A DNA stretch of 64,000 bases, from NCBI RefSeq assembly GCF_003568665.1, contig NZ_QXMH01000003.1:531772-595771 (forward strand), in the 5' to 3' direction. The position numbers and the translations under genes are program-made. The notes beneath the pieces were generated by a model, which was not told where the DNA came from, searched no databases, and worked only from the letters and a program-made list of their open reading frames with translations. Within the stretch, counting starts at the first letter, position 1, and each line of letters begins with the position of its first letter. This DNA is from Chitinophaga alhagiae. GTDB lineage: Bacteria; Bacteroidota; Bacteroidia; Chitinophagales; Chitinophagaceae. Below are positions 43,550 to 53,500 of this stretch, piece by piece.

Positions 43550-44674
43550 TTATTTGGTCACGGTGATCGTCCTCCCTTCTATTTTAAATTTAACATCTCC
43601 TGTTACTTCCAGCATTTTCAGCACTTCCGGCAGGTTGCGCGAGCGGGATACTTCCCCCCCGATGTGTAACGCCCCCGGCGTGTGGTCATATACCACCTCA
43701 ACATCGTACCAGCGGGAAATAGTGCGCATAACGGCGGCAAATGACTGCCCGTTGAACACAAATTCCCCGTTTTTCCAGGCCGTTTCCGCGGCCGTCTCCA
43801 CCGGTACTACCCGCAGGCTGCCGCCCTGCACCAGGGCTTGCTGGCCGGGTTTGAGCAAGGTGCCGTTCACTTTTACGGCCCCATGCAGCAGGGTGGTCTT
43901 CACCTCTGGTTCATCCGCGTAGGCGTTAATATTGAATTGTGTGCCCAGCACCTGCACCGTTTGCTGGTGGCTGGTTACCATAAATGGTTTGTTTTCATTG
44001 GCCGCTACATCGAAATAGGCCTCCCCGGTCAGCTCCACTTTCCTTTCCCGGAGGCCCGCAAAGGTAGCGGGGAATACGAGAGACGACGCGGCGTTCAGCC
44101 ATACTTTGGTGCCGTCTGGCAGGTCTATCCGGTACTGCCCGCCGCGGGGGGTGGAAATGGTATTGTATTTCCCTTCCTGCACGCCCGCGTCTGCCGGCTG
44201 GTACACCAGCTGGCCTTCTTTTGTTTTGACGATGCGTACGCCCGCCTGCTGCGCCAGTTCACCCTCGGCGGCATCTGTCAGGGAGATCTCGCTGCCGTCT
44301 CCCAGTTTGAGAATGGCTTTGTTGCCGCCCGGTGTGATAGCGGCCGGTTGCCTGTCTGCAACAACCGTAGCTGCGGGGCGCTGAGCCAGGTAAAAGAGCA
44401 GGCCTCCAGATAACAGCAGCAGCACCGCCGCGGCAGCCGCCAGTTGCCGCCAGTTGCGCAGGCTGCGTTGTATGGGCGTTGAACGCACCAGGCCTGTTCT
44501 GGCCGCAATGCCCTGCCAGATCTGCTGGTTCAGGTGCTCGAAGAACTGGTCGTCCCCCAGTTTTCTGCCGGCCGCTTCGGACTCGTACCAACGCTCTACC
44601 ATAGCCCGTTCTGCCGCTGTTGCGGTACCACTATTGTATCTTTCCAGCAGCCTTGCCGCCTGTTCCTGGTCCAT
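43550..44674 (-). CDS. FecR-family anti-sigma factor
   Basis: 374 residues: a cytoplasmic anti-sigma region (1-75), one membrane segment (about 77-97), the periplasmic FecR domain (YNTISTPRGGQYRIDLPDGTKVWLNAASSLVFP, then GEAYFDVAANENKPFMV, VQVLGTQFNINAY) and a C-terminal DUF4974-type domain (FVFNGQSFAAVMRTISRWYDVEVVY...LEVTGDVKFKIEGRTITV). It holds the sigma factor encoded 68 bp upstream until the STN domain of the downstream SusC signals substrate capture. The C-terminal domain resembles the STN fold itself. Standard organisation for Bacteroidota. Confidence 0.95.
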   Translation of the reverse strand: MDQEQAARLLERYNSGTATAAERAMVERWYESEAAGRKLGDDQFFEHLNQQIWQGIAARTGLVRSTPIQRSLRNWRQLAAAAAVLLLLSGGLLFYLAQRPAATVVADRQPAAITPGGNKAILKLGDGSEISLTDAAEGELAQQAGVRIVKTKEGQLVYQPADAGVQEGKYNTISTPRGGQYRIDLPDGTKVWLNAASSLVFPATFAGLRERKVELTGEAYFDVAANENKPFMVTSHQQTVQVLGTQFNINAYADEPEVKTTLLHGAVKVNGTLLKPGQQALVQGGSLRVVPVETAAETAWKNGEFVFNGQSFAAVMRTISRWYDVEVVYDHTPGALHIGGEVSRSRNLPEVLKMLEVTGDVKFKIEGRTITVTK

Positions 44675-44742
44675 CGTAGTAGCTGATTTAATAAATAGAC
44701 AAACGGAAAACGGGGAGGGAGTATTCCGGGAGAAAAAAATTC

Positions 44743-45330
44743 TCAGCGCAGGTAAGCAAGCAGCACAATGGCCACCGTACCACCATCTTTCAGGTTGAGC
44801 CTGATCTGCTGCAAGGACTTGTGCATCTGTTTTTTTACCGTTTTGTCAGAGATGCCCAGGCGCTGCCCTATTTCCTTGTAGGTGAGGTTTTCTTTCCGGC
44901 TCAGTTCAAACACTTCTTTCATGCGCGGCGGCAGAGATCGTATTTCCCGCTCAATGGCCGCCGCCAGGTCTTTTTCCTGCAGCAGGTCTACCGTGTCATT
45001 GCTGTATTCCCCGGCAAAGCGGGCCAGGGAGTCAAGATAGGCGCCGTGGAACTTGTTTTTCTTCAGCAGGTTCAGCACCCGGTTGCGGGCGGCTACGTAG
45101 AGGTAACCGGCTATGTTGGAATATCCTTCTTCTTTTTCCCGTTTGAGCCAGATATCGCTGAACACTTCCTGTACCACATCTTTTGCATCTTCCTCGTTCA
45201 GCAGCATTTTGTATACATGCCCGTAAATAACGCGCCAGTGCCGTTCGTAGATATGTGCAAAGGCAGACTGGTCACCAGACCTGAGCAGGGTTGACAGTTC
45301 TTCATCCGTTAGTCTGCTGTACGCGTCCAT
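44743..45330 (-). CDS. ECF-type RNA polymerase sigma factor
   Basis: 195 residues. Region 2 (HIYERHWRVIYGHVYKMLLNEEDAKDVVQEVFSDIW, about 26-62) and region 4 (SLPPRMKEVFELSRKENLTYKEIGQRLGISDKTVKKQMHKSLQQIR, about 133-178) are complete. It drives transcription of the downstream SusC/SusD genes once released by the FecR protein; such systems usually autoregulate. The 173-bp gap to the divergent DUF4197 gene should hold its promoter, but no box could be assigned with confidence. The last ten residues are hydrophobic (TVAIVLLAYL), a small oddity that may help membrane association. Confidence 0.94.
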   Translation of the reverse strand: MDAYSRLTDEELSTLLRSGDQSAFAHIYERHWRVIYGHVYKMLLNEEDAKDVVQEVFSDIWLKREKEEGYSNIAGYLYVAARNRVLNLLKKNKFHGAYLDSLARFAGEYSNDTVDLLQEKDLAAAIEREIRSLPPRMKEVFELSRKENLTYKEIGQRLGISDKTVKKQMHKSLQQIRLNLKDGGTVAIVLLAYLR

Positions 45331-45503
45331 GAATGCTGATATTTGGTTGTTGTTTAACTGCTGTTGGCAATATAAGAGGCGCTATAAAATTAGTCAATCA
45401 GGCAATATTACCGCATTGTTTTGGCTGGTTTTATCATTTATCTGGCGCCGGCAGCTATATTTACAGCAATTTTTGCACAAATTTGTATTAAATACACCCT
45501 ACA

Positions 45504-46226
45504 ATGAAACACGTTTGCCTTGCCGGCGTCATCACGCTTTTTGTATTTACGGGCTGCGAAACCACCCAGCAGATCATCAACAACCTGCCCAATACCACCA
45601 CCGGGCAGCCCAACAGTTTCCAGATAGCCTCCGGCCTGCGGGAAGCGCTCACCATCGGCACGCAGCATACGGCCAGCCGTCTTTCGGCCCCCAACGGCTT
45701 TTTTGCGAACGCCGTGCTGAAAATACTGATGCCGCCGGAAGCGCAAAAGGTAGAGTCTACCCTGCGCAGCGTTGGCCTGGGCGGCGTGGTAGACAAGGCC
45801 GTGCTGGCTATGAACCGCGGCGCGGAAGAGGCAGCCAAATCCGCGGCCCCTATCTTCGTGAACGCCATCAAACAGATGAGCATTACAGATGCCCTCGGCA
45901 TTTTGCGGGGCGGGGATTTTGCCGCCACCAACTACTTCAAGCAAAAGACCACTGCCGCGCTCACCAGCGCTTTCAGTCCCGTTATTGCCAATGCGCTGAA
46001 AAAAGTAGACGCCACGAAATACTGGTCAGACGTGTTCACGGTATATAACCGCTTCTCCAAAACGCCGGTGAATACAGACCTCACCGCATATGTTACGGAG
46101 CGGGCCATCAGCGGTATTTTCCATGAGGTAGGGCTGGAAGAGCAGAAGATCAGGAGAGACCCCGCGGCGCGGGTAACAGAATTGCTGAAAACGGTATTCG
46201 GCAGCCCGCTGGCCCAGAACAGGTAA
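45504..46226 (+). CDS. DUF4197 family lipoprotein
   Basis: 240 residues with lipobox Cys18 (VFTGC). The body matches DUF4197: IASGLREALTIGTQHTASRLS, FFANAVLKILMPPEAQKVESTLRSVGLG, AMNRGAEEAAKSAAPIFVNAIKQMSITDALGILRGGDFAATNYFKQKT. The family is widespread in Gram-negative bacteria, helical, and of unknown function. Single gene, divergent from the sigma factor gene. A 107-bp inverted-repeat element starts 25 bp after its stop. No partner suggests a role. Confidence 0.88.
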   Translation: MKHVCLAGVITLFVFTGCETTQQIINNLPNTTTGQPNSFQIASGLREALTIGTQHTASRLSAPNGFFANAVLKILMPPEAQKVESTLRSVGLGGVVDKAVLAMNRGAEEAAKSAAPIFVNAIKQMSITDALGILRGGDFAATNYFKQKTTAALTSAFSPVIANALKKVDATKYWSDVFTVYNRFSKTPVNTDLTAYVTERAISGIFHEVGLEEQKIRRDPAARVTELLKTVFGSPLAQNR

Positions 46227-46250
46227 AAGCAGGAATTATGATATGCAAAA

Positions 46251-46357
46251 AGGGCTGTCTCAACAGTAATTTTTACCTGATTTTATTCAGGTATTGATGG
46301 AAAGATCTTTCGTTTACGCGATTCTCAAGCCCATCAAATTACTTTTGAGACAGCCCT
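46251..46357. repeat. 107-bp element with 21-bp terminal inverted repeats, MITE-like or bidirectional terminator
   Basis: The left end 46251-46271 begins agggctgtctcaa and the right end 46337-46357 is its reverse complement at 20 of 21 positions. A smaller stem, acctga/tcaggt, lies inside. The gggctgtctc end resembles ends of Bacteroidota insertion sequences, but no transposase and no target duplication were recognised. It sits exactly between two convergent genes, so the long stem could also end transcription from both sides. The A-rich left flank and T-rich right flank suit this. Confidence 0.65.
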
Positions 46358-46379
46358 CTTTCTTATACAGCCCTGCCGG

Positions 46380-47243
46380 TTACAGGGAAGCCACTACTTT
46401 TTTGAACTGCTTTGCCATTTTGTCTGATACGTTCTCAGGCTTGAACTGCACTTTCTTCACATTCCCGCCCAGCAGCGTTTTATACCATACCAGCGAGCCC
46501 AGGTAACAACCGGCGGGGTTGGCGTGATTGGCATCAAACGTGAATTTGCCTTTGTTCCAGCCGTATCCAACATGCAGGGAATTGGTCTGGTCAGGCAGGT
46601 TGGGAGACTGCGGCGCATCAAAATTATACGCGGGATCTTTTTTGTAGGCCCATTTCCTGTTGGCAGCCATGGCCCGGAAGGCATCTCCCGTAGGGATCAC
46701 GCCCAGGTTAAGTTCCTGTGCAATAAGATGGTAGGCGGCTCTTACATGCTGATGCATTTCAACATCGGTTTTAGCACGCTCCTCTCCTTTTATTTTCCCG
46801 AAGGCCTTGGCGTCGTTACGGTAAGCCCATATCTGGTGGATGTAGATCTTTGCGTTCGGCTGGAGAGATTTGATCAATGCCACCAGGCGCTGCGCATACG
46901 GGCGGTAGGTATCAGGGTCTCCGGAGAGCAGGGAATATTGCTGGATGGTCACAATGTCCCAGGTGCCGTCAGACAGCATTTCGCGCAGCGATTTGCCCTT
47001 GTAGGCCTTTTCATTGGCCTCAGCCAGTTTCCAGTGCCGTTCCACCGAGCAGCCACCCAGCTCGGCGCGGCCCAGCTCCAGTTCATAACCGCCCTCTTTG
47101 GCCAGCTGCGGCAGAAAATAGGCTGCATTGCCCGAAAAGCTGTTGCCGATAATAAAAAGACGGGTTTTCTTTCCCGTCTGTGCCTGTACGGTAATGCATA
47201 CACTCAACAATACATACAGGAGAAATTGAAATCTTGATAACAT
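46380..47243 (-). CDS. SGNH/GDSL-type hydrolase, DUF4886-like, exported
   Basis: 287 residues with a signal peptide (MLSRFQFLLYVLLSVCITVQAQ). Block I of SGNH enzymes reads LFIIGNSFSGNAAYFLPQL, with the nucleophile Ser in GNSFS. A Gly (ELGGCS) and a Q-Q-Y-S segment (TIQQYSLLSGD) correspond to the oxyanion region, and the C-terminal DANHANPAGCYLGSLVWY supplies the Asp/His pair. DUF4886 members are presumed carbohydrate esterases or lipases, often found in PULs. Here it stands alone, convergent with the DUF4197 gene and divergent from the giant SprB-repeat gene. Substrate unknown. Confidence 0.87.
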   Translation of the reverse strand: MLSRFQFLLYVLLSVCITVQAQTGKKTRLFIIGNSFSGNAAYFLPQLAKEGGYELELGRAELGGCSVERHWKLAEANEKAYKGKSLREMLSDGTWDIVTIQQYSLLSGDPDTYRPYAQRLVALIKSLQPNAKIYIHQIWAYRNDAKAFGKIKGEERAKTDVEMHQHVRAAYHLIAQELNLGVIPTGDAFRAMAANRKWAYKKDPAYNFDAPQSPNLPDQTNSLHVGYGWNKGKFTFDANHANPAGCYLGSLVWYKTLLGGNVKKVQFKPENVSDKMAKQFKKVVASL

Positions 47244-47562
47244 TATGCGTGGTTTGTTTAGACGTGTACGTTATGAAACGGCAATTTATTAAATAAAGGA
47301 TGGAATAAGGCATCTTCTGCAAGCGCAGCTGGATTTTTCGCGGTTAATAAAAAAAATGCATTAAAAATTATATTAAATATTTTATTTTTCTAACCTTTGA
47401 CATAACTTATTCCATACCACTGCTTATTCTCGTTTCAATCATATACCTATGTTGTTTTTTTAGATTATTGTAAGCAAACTACCGGGCTAAGATCCCGATG
47501 CATATCTCCTTGGTTACCATGCCTTTTTGACAGCAAATCACGCTTACTCCAAATTACTTTTG
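47244..47562. other. AT-rich divergent intergenic region
   Basis: 319 bp between the SGNH hydrolase gene and the giant secreted-protein gene, distinctly AT-rich around 47340-47480. It should carry promoters for both. Possible pieces such as ctttgacataa near 47396 do not assemble into a full Bacteroidota promoter, so none is called. No RNA or small gene recognised. Confidence 0.5.
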
Positions 47563-50500
47563 ATGGCAAATCTCTACTTCCGTACCCGGATGTTAATAAA
47601 CATCCTCCTTTTAGCTGCTACGTTCCTTCCTGTTACCTCCCGGGCACAAACATTTCTTTCGGCGGGAGATATCGTTTTTACCGGCTATGACGCCACGTCT
47701 CCTCCCGGTGCCGGCAAGTTCTCTTTTGTGCTGCTGACCAATATCTCTTATGGAACAATCATCAGCTTCACTGACAGAGGCTACACAGGCGCCGGGTGGT
47801 GGCCGGCGGGAAATGACGAGTCTACCATACAGTGGATAACCAACAGCGCTTTTCCGCTAGGTACAGAAATTTATATTGACGGGCTTGCCGTCTATGTTTA
47901 CAATCCTGCCTCGTCAGCTCTCACTCGTGTTGGTACGGCAACCCTTACCGAAGGTACCTCACCAGGCGGGCTTTCACTATCCAATACGGGTGACCAGATC
48001 ATTGCTTTCCAGGGCGGCGGGGGCAGTGTTGCAGGCGGAGGCGCGAACCTTATTGCCGGTATCAATTATTTTTACACGCCCGGTGCCACCACGGCCAGCT
48101 GGAATGTGGATGAGGCCGCGGGGCCTGACGCATCAATGATGCCGCCGGGTCTTGTAGGAGGCACCACCGCATTCTACACAGGTCCGGTAACAGGTGGCAT
48201 CCAGGCACAGTCAGGAAAATTCAACTGCACGGGGGTACCGTCCGGTTCTTCCGCAAACATACGCCCGGCAGTAATGGACATGCCAAACTGGATACTTGGC
48301 ACCGCTCCGGCAGGATTGCCTTCAACCTGTACTTTTGTTTTATACTCGCCGGTAGTTACCTCACATCCGCCTAACAGAACTGTATGCGCAGGAAATAGTA
48401 CAACATTTTCAATAACAGCGCCCGCAGCTACTTCTTACCAATGGTACTTAAATACCGGTGTAGGTTTTCAGGCTTTGTCGAATAGCGGGCACTATTCGGA
48501 TGTTACTACAAACAAACTTACCATCACCGGCGCAACAACGGACATAAACGGATACCAGTACCGTTGTGTGGCTACCAACGGCGCGGGGTCTGCAACTTCC
48601 AGTCCGGCTACACTTACGGTAATAAGCATTGGTACGTCCGGTACTCAAACAGATGTATCGTGCTTTAACGGATCAAACGGGCAGGCCAAGGTGACACCAT
48701 CAGGAGGTATTAACCCTTATACTTATTCATGGTTCCCATCAGGCGGAACGGGTGCCACGGCATCAGGGCTTGCGCCGGGCAACTATACCGTAACCGTTAC
48801 TGACAATGTTGGCTGCCAGGCAACGAAGAACTATACTATTACAGCGCCGGCCGCTCCTTTGTCCGGGACCGCAACAGTTACCCATACCACTTGTTTTACA
48901 GCGAGTAACGGCGCTATCGACCTCACCCCTTCAGGCGGTACGCCGCCATATACCTATAACTGGGGAGGCGGGGTGACTACAGAAGACAGAACAGGTCTTG
49001 CAGCAGGTGCTTATTCGGTGATCATCACTGATAACAACAGCTGTACCGTTACCGTTAATGCAATAGTTACCCGACCGGGGCCGCTATCAGGAACTGCCAC
49101 TGTGACCAATGTGTCCTGTTTTGGAGGGAGCAACGGTGCTATTGATCTTGCCCCTGGAGGCGGTACGCCGCCATATACCTATAACTGGGGAGGCGGTGTA
49201 ACTACCCAAGACAGAACAAACCTTGCGCCGGGCGCATATGCGGTGCTCATCACCGATGCCAACGGCTGTACCAATACCGTGAACGCAATAGTTACCCAAC
49301 CGGGGCCACTATCAGGAACTGCCACCGTAACCAATGTGTCCTGTTTTGGAGGGACCAACGGTGCTATTGATCTTACCCCTGCAAGCGGTACACCACCATA
49401 TACCTATAATTGGGGAGGCGGCATCACAACACAAGACAGAACGGCCCTTGCACTGGGCGCGTATTCCGTTGTCATCACCGATGCCAAGGGCTGTACAAAT
49501 ACCGTGAATGCAATAGTTACCCAACCGGGGCCACTATCAGGAACTGCCACCGTAACCAATGTGTCCTGTTTTGGCGGGAATAACGGCGCCATCAACCTCA
49601 CCCCTGCAGGCGGTACATCTCCATATACCTTCAATTGGGGAGACGGTGCAACTACACAAGACAGAACGGGCCTTGCAACAGGTACTTATTCTGTTACCAT
49701 CACCGATGCCAACGGCTGCACAAATACCGTCAATGCCACTGTTACCCAACCTGCGGCCGCCGTATCAGGAACAACAGTGGCAACCAATGTGTCTTGCTTT
49801 GGAGGAAATAACGGCGCTATTGACCTCACGCCCTCGGGCGGTACGCCCTCATATACCTACAGCTGGGGAGACGGTGTAACTACACAAAACAGAACGGCCC
49901 TTGCGGCGGGCGCCTATTCAGTAACCATCACCGATGCCAACGGCTGTACCAACACCGTGAACGCGATAGTCACCCAACCGGGGCCGCTATCAGGAACTGC
50001 CACCGTGACCGATGTGTCTTGTTTTGAAGGGAATAACGGTGCTATCAACCTCACTCCTGCAGGTGGCACATCACCATATACCTTTGACTGGGGAGGCAGT
50101 GTAACTGCAGAAGACAGAACAGGCCTTGCGGCAGGCGCTTATTCCGTGACCATCACCGATGCTAATGGCTGTACAAATACCGTCAATGCCACCGTTACCC
50201 AACCGGCGGCGGCGGTATCAGGGACAACAGTGGTAACCCATGTAGGTTGTTTTGGAGAAGCCACCGGCGCTATTGACCTCACTCCTGCAGGCGGTACAGC
50301 CCCATATACCTACAGCTGGGGAGACGGCGCAACTACACAAGACCGAACAGGCCTTGCGGCAGGCACCTATTCAGTGACCATCACCGATGCCAATAGTTGT
50401 ACAAATATTGTGAACGCCACCGTTACCCAACCGGCAGCGGCTGTATCAGGGACCGTGGTGGTAACTAATGTGTCTTGCTTTGGAGGAAATAACGGTGCTA

Positions 50501-53500
50501 TCAACCTCACTCCTGCAGGCGGTACATCGCCATATACTTTTGACTGGGGCGGGGGTGTAACTACGGAAGACAGAACGGGCCTTGCAGCAGGCGCTTATTC
50601 AGTGACCATTACCGATGCCAACGGCTGTAGCAATATCGTGAATGCCACCGTTACCCAACCGGCGGCAGCGGTATCAGGAACAACCATCGTGACCGATGTA
50701 ACTTGTTTTGGAGGGAGCAACGGCGCTATTGACCTTACTCCTGCAGGCGGTACATCGCCATATACTTTTGACTGGGGAGACGGCATCACTACAGAAGACA
50801 GAACAGACCTTGCAGCAGGTGCCTATTCCGTTACCATCACCGATGCCAATAGCTGTAGCAATATCGTGAATGCCACCGTTACCCAACCGGCGGCAGCGGT
50901 ATCAGGAGCAACCATCGTGACCGATGTAACTTGTTTTGGAGGGAGCAACGGCGCTATTGACCTTACTCCTGCAGGCGGTACATCGCCATATACTTTTGAC
51001 TGGGGAGACGGCATCACTACAGAAGACAGAACAGACCTTGCAGCAGGTGCCTATTCCGTTACCATCACCGATGCCAATAGCTGTAGCAATATCGTGAATG
51101 CCACCGTTACCCAACCGGCGGCAGCGGTATCAGGAGCAACCATCGTGACCGATGTAACTTGTTTTGGAGGGAGCAACGGCGCTATTGACCTTACTCCTGC
51201 AGGCGGTACATCGCCATATACTTTTGACTGGGGAGACGGCATCACTACAGAAGACAGAACAGACCTTGCAGCAGGTGCCTATTCCGTTACCATCACCGAT
51301 GCCAATAGCTGTACCATCACGGTGAACGCAACAGTTACCCAACCCACTGCGCTAACCACTACAGTTGCCGCCCAGGCTGATGTCAGCTGCCATGGAGGCT
51401 CGGATGGTTCCGCCACCGTAGCGGCGAGCGGGGGAACAGGGTCATACACCTATTCATGGTACCCTTCTGGCGGCACCGGCACTTCAGCTTCAGGACTTGC
51501 GGCTGGCAGCTACACCATAACAGTAACCGATGCCAACGGATGCGAGGCCACCCAAAACGTTACGATCTCCGCTCCGGCTGCCCCACTCGCCGCAGTAGCA
51601 GCCTCCCAGGAAAATGTATCCTGTAACGGAGGCGCCAGCGGATCTGCTACCGTATCCGTCAGCGGCGGTACGCCTGGTTATACCTATTCATGGTCCCCAT
51701 CAGGAGGTGCGGATGCTATCGCTACAGGACTTTCGGCAGGGAGCTACACCGTGACCGTAACGGACGCCAATGGCTGTATTACAACCAGCACCTTTAATAT
51801 CACCCAGCCGTCCGCTATAAGCGTTACCACATCGCAAACAAACCCGCTTTGCAACGGTGATAACAGCGGCACTGCCACCGTAACCGCATTGGGCGGCATA
51901 GCGCCATATACTTATTCATGGTCTCCTTCAGGTGGTATGGCGGCTACTGCTACGGGACTTGCAGCAGGCAACTATAGTGTAACCGTAACGGACGCCAATA
52001 GCTGTACCCTGATACAGGGCTTTACAATTACAGAACCGCCCGCCCTGGATGCCACTGCAGGCGTACAAACCAACGTAACCTGCAATGGTGATGCTACAGG
52101 TTCTGCTACCGTAGCCGTAACAGGGGGCACGCCGGGTTATACTTACGCATGGAACACTATCCCCGTTCAAACCACTGCAACGGCAACAGGACTTGCCGCA
52201 GGCACGTACACCGTAACAGTAACCGATGCGAATGATTGTACCGATACGCAAAACTTCACCATCACGCAGCCTGCGGCAGTGAATGCAACGGCAGGTACCC
52301 AAACGAACGTGGCTTGCAACGGCGCTTCCACAGGTTCCGCTACCGTAGCGGTAACAGGCGGCACGCCGGGTTATACTTACTCCTGGAACACTATCCCGGC
52401 CCAGACTACCGCCACCGCTACCGCGCTGGCCGCAGGGACTTATATAGTAACGGTAACGGACGCCAACGGATGCACAGACACGCAAAGTTTCACTATTACC
52501 CAGCCCGCGGCCTTAACCGCTACAACATCGCAGACCAACGTGTCTTGCAATGGCGGCGCTGACGGAACGGCAACTGTTACCGCGGCGGGCGGTACTTCCG
52601 GTTATACCTACTCCTGGAATACAACGCCGGTGCAAAGCACAGCCACAGCTACAGGGCTTCAGGCAGGCACTTACACGGTAACCGTAACGGACGCCAACGG
52701 ATGCACCAATACGCAAAGCGTCACCATCACCCAGCCGGCGGCGCTCAGCTTAACGCTAACGTCCACAAGCACAAGCTGCCCGGGGTATAATGATGGCACT
52801 GCCACGGTAACCGCATCTGGCGGTGTTGCTCCATATGCTTACTCATGGAACACCACCCCGGTACAAACTACCACAACGGCTACCGCGCTTGTTGCAGGCT
52901 CATATACCGTGCAGGTAACGGATGCGAACGGATGTACGGCCACACAGGCCATCACCGTTAATACCACCCCGGATGTTACACCGGCTGTACCAGACGTAGC
53001 TAACCTGCCAACCATTACCCGCTACTGCCAGGTGCTGCATGAAGATATCCCGGCGCCTACGGCCACTGACAACTGCAACGGCCGGATTACAGCCACCACT
53101 ACAGACCCGCTTGACTATACCGCCCCCGGAACATACTCCATCACATGGACATACAACGACGGTAATGGCAACACTTCTTCACAAACGCAGACCATTGTTG
53201 TAGAAGCGTCGCCGCTGAACCAGGTAACATTCAACAACGCCGTGTTTACATACAATGGCAGCGTTCAGTCCATCGCGGTCAGCCACCTTCCCGCAGGCGC
53301 AGCGGCAGCCTACAGCATTGCCCCGGCAACAGGCAGCGGTAACGGCGCCATCAACGCCGGCACATACACCGTAACCGCTACCCTGACCCCGCCAGCCGCA
53401 GCTCCTGGCTGCGGCCCCGTTACACTGACAGCTACGATAACTGTCAACAAGGCTCCGCAGATTATTACTTTTGATGAAATACCTGTCAGGAACCTTGAAA

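Noticed and set aside
49087..51342. Series of short minus-strand frames spaced by about 225 bp
   Set aside because: They are regular shadows of the SprB coding repeats, not small genes or RNA units.
48631..52970. CRISPR-like periodic repeats
   Set aside because: The period is about 228 bp, the repeats are in frame in one long protein and there are no unique spacers between short repeats.
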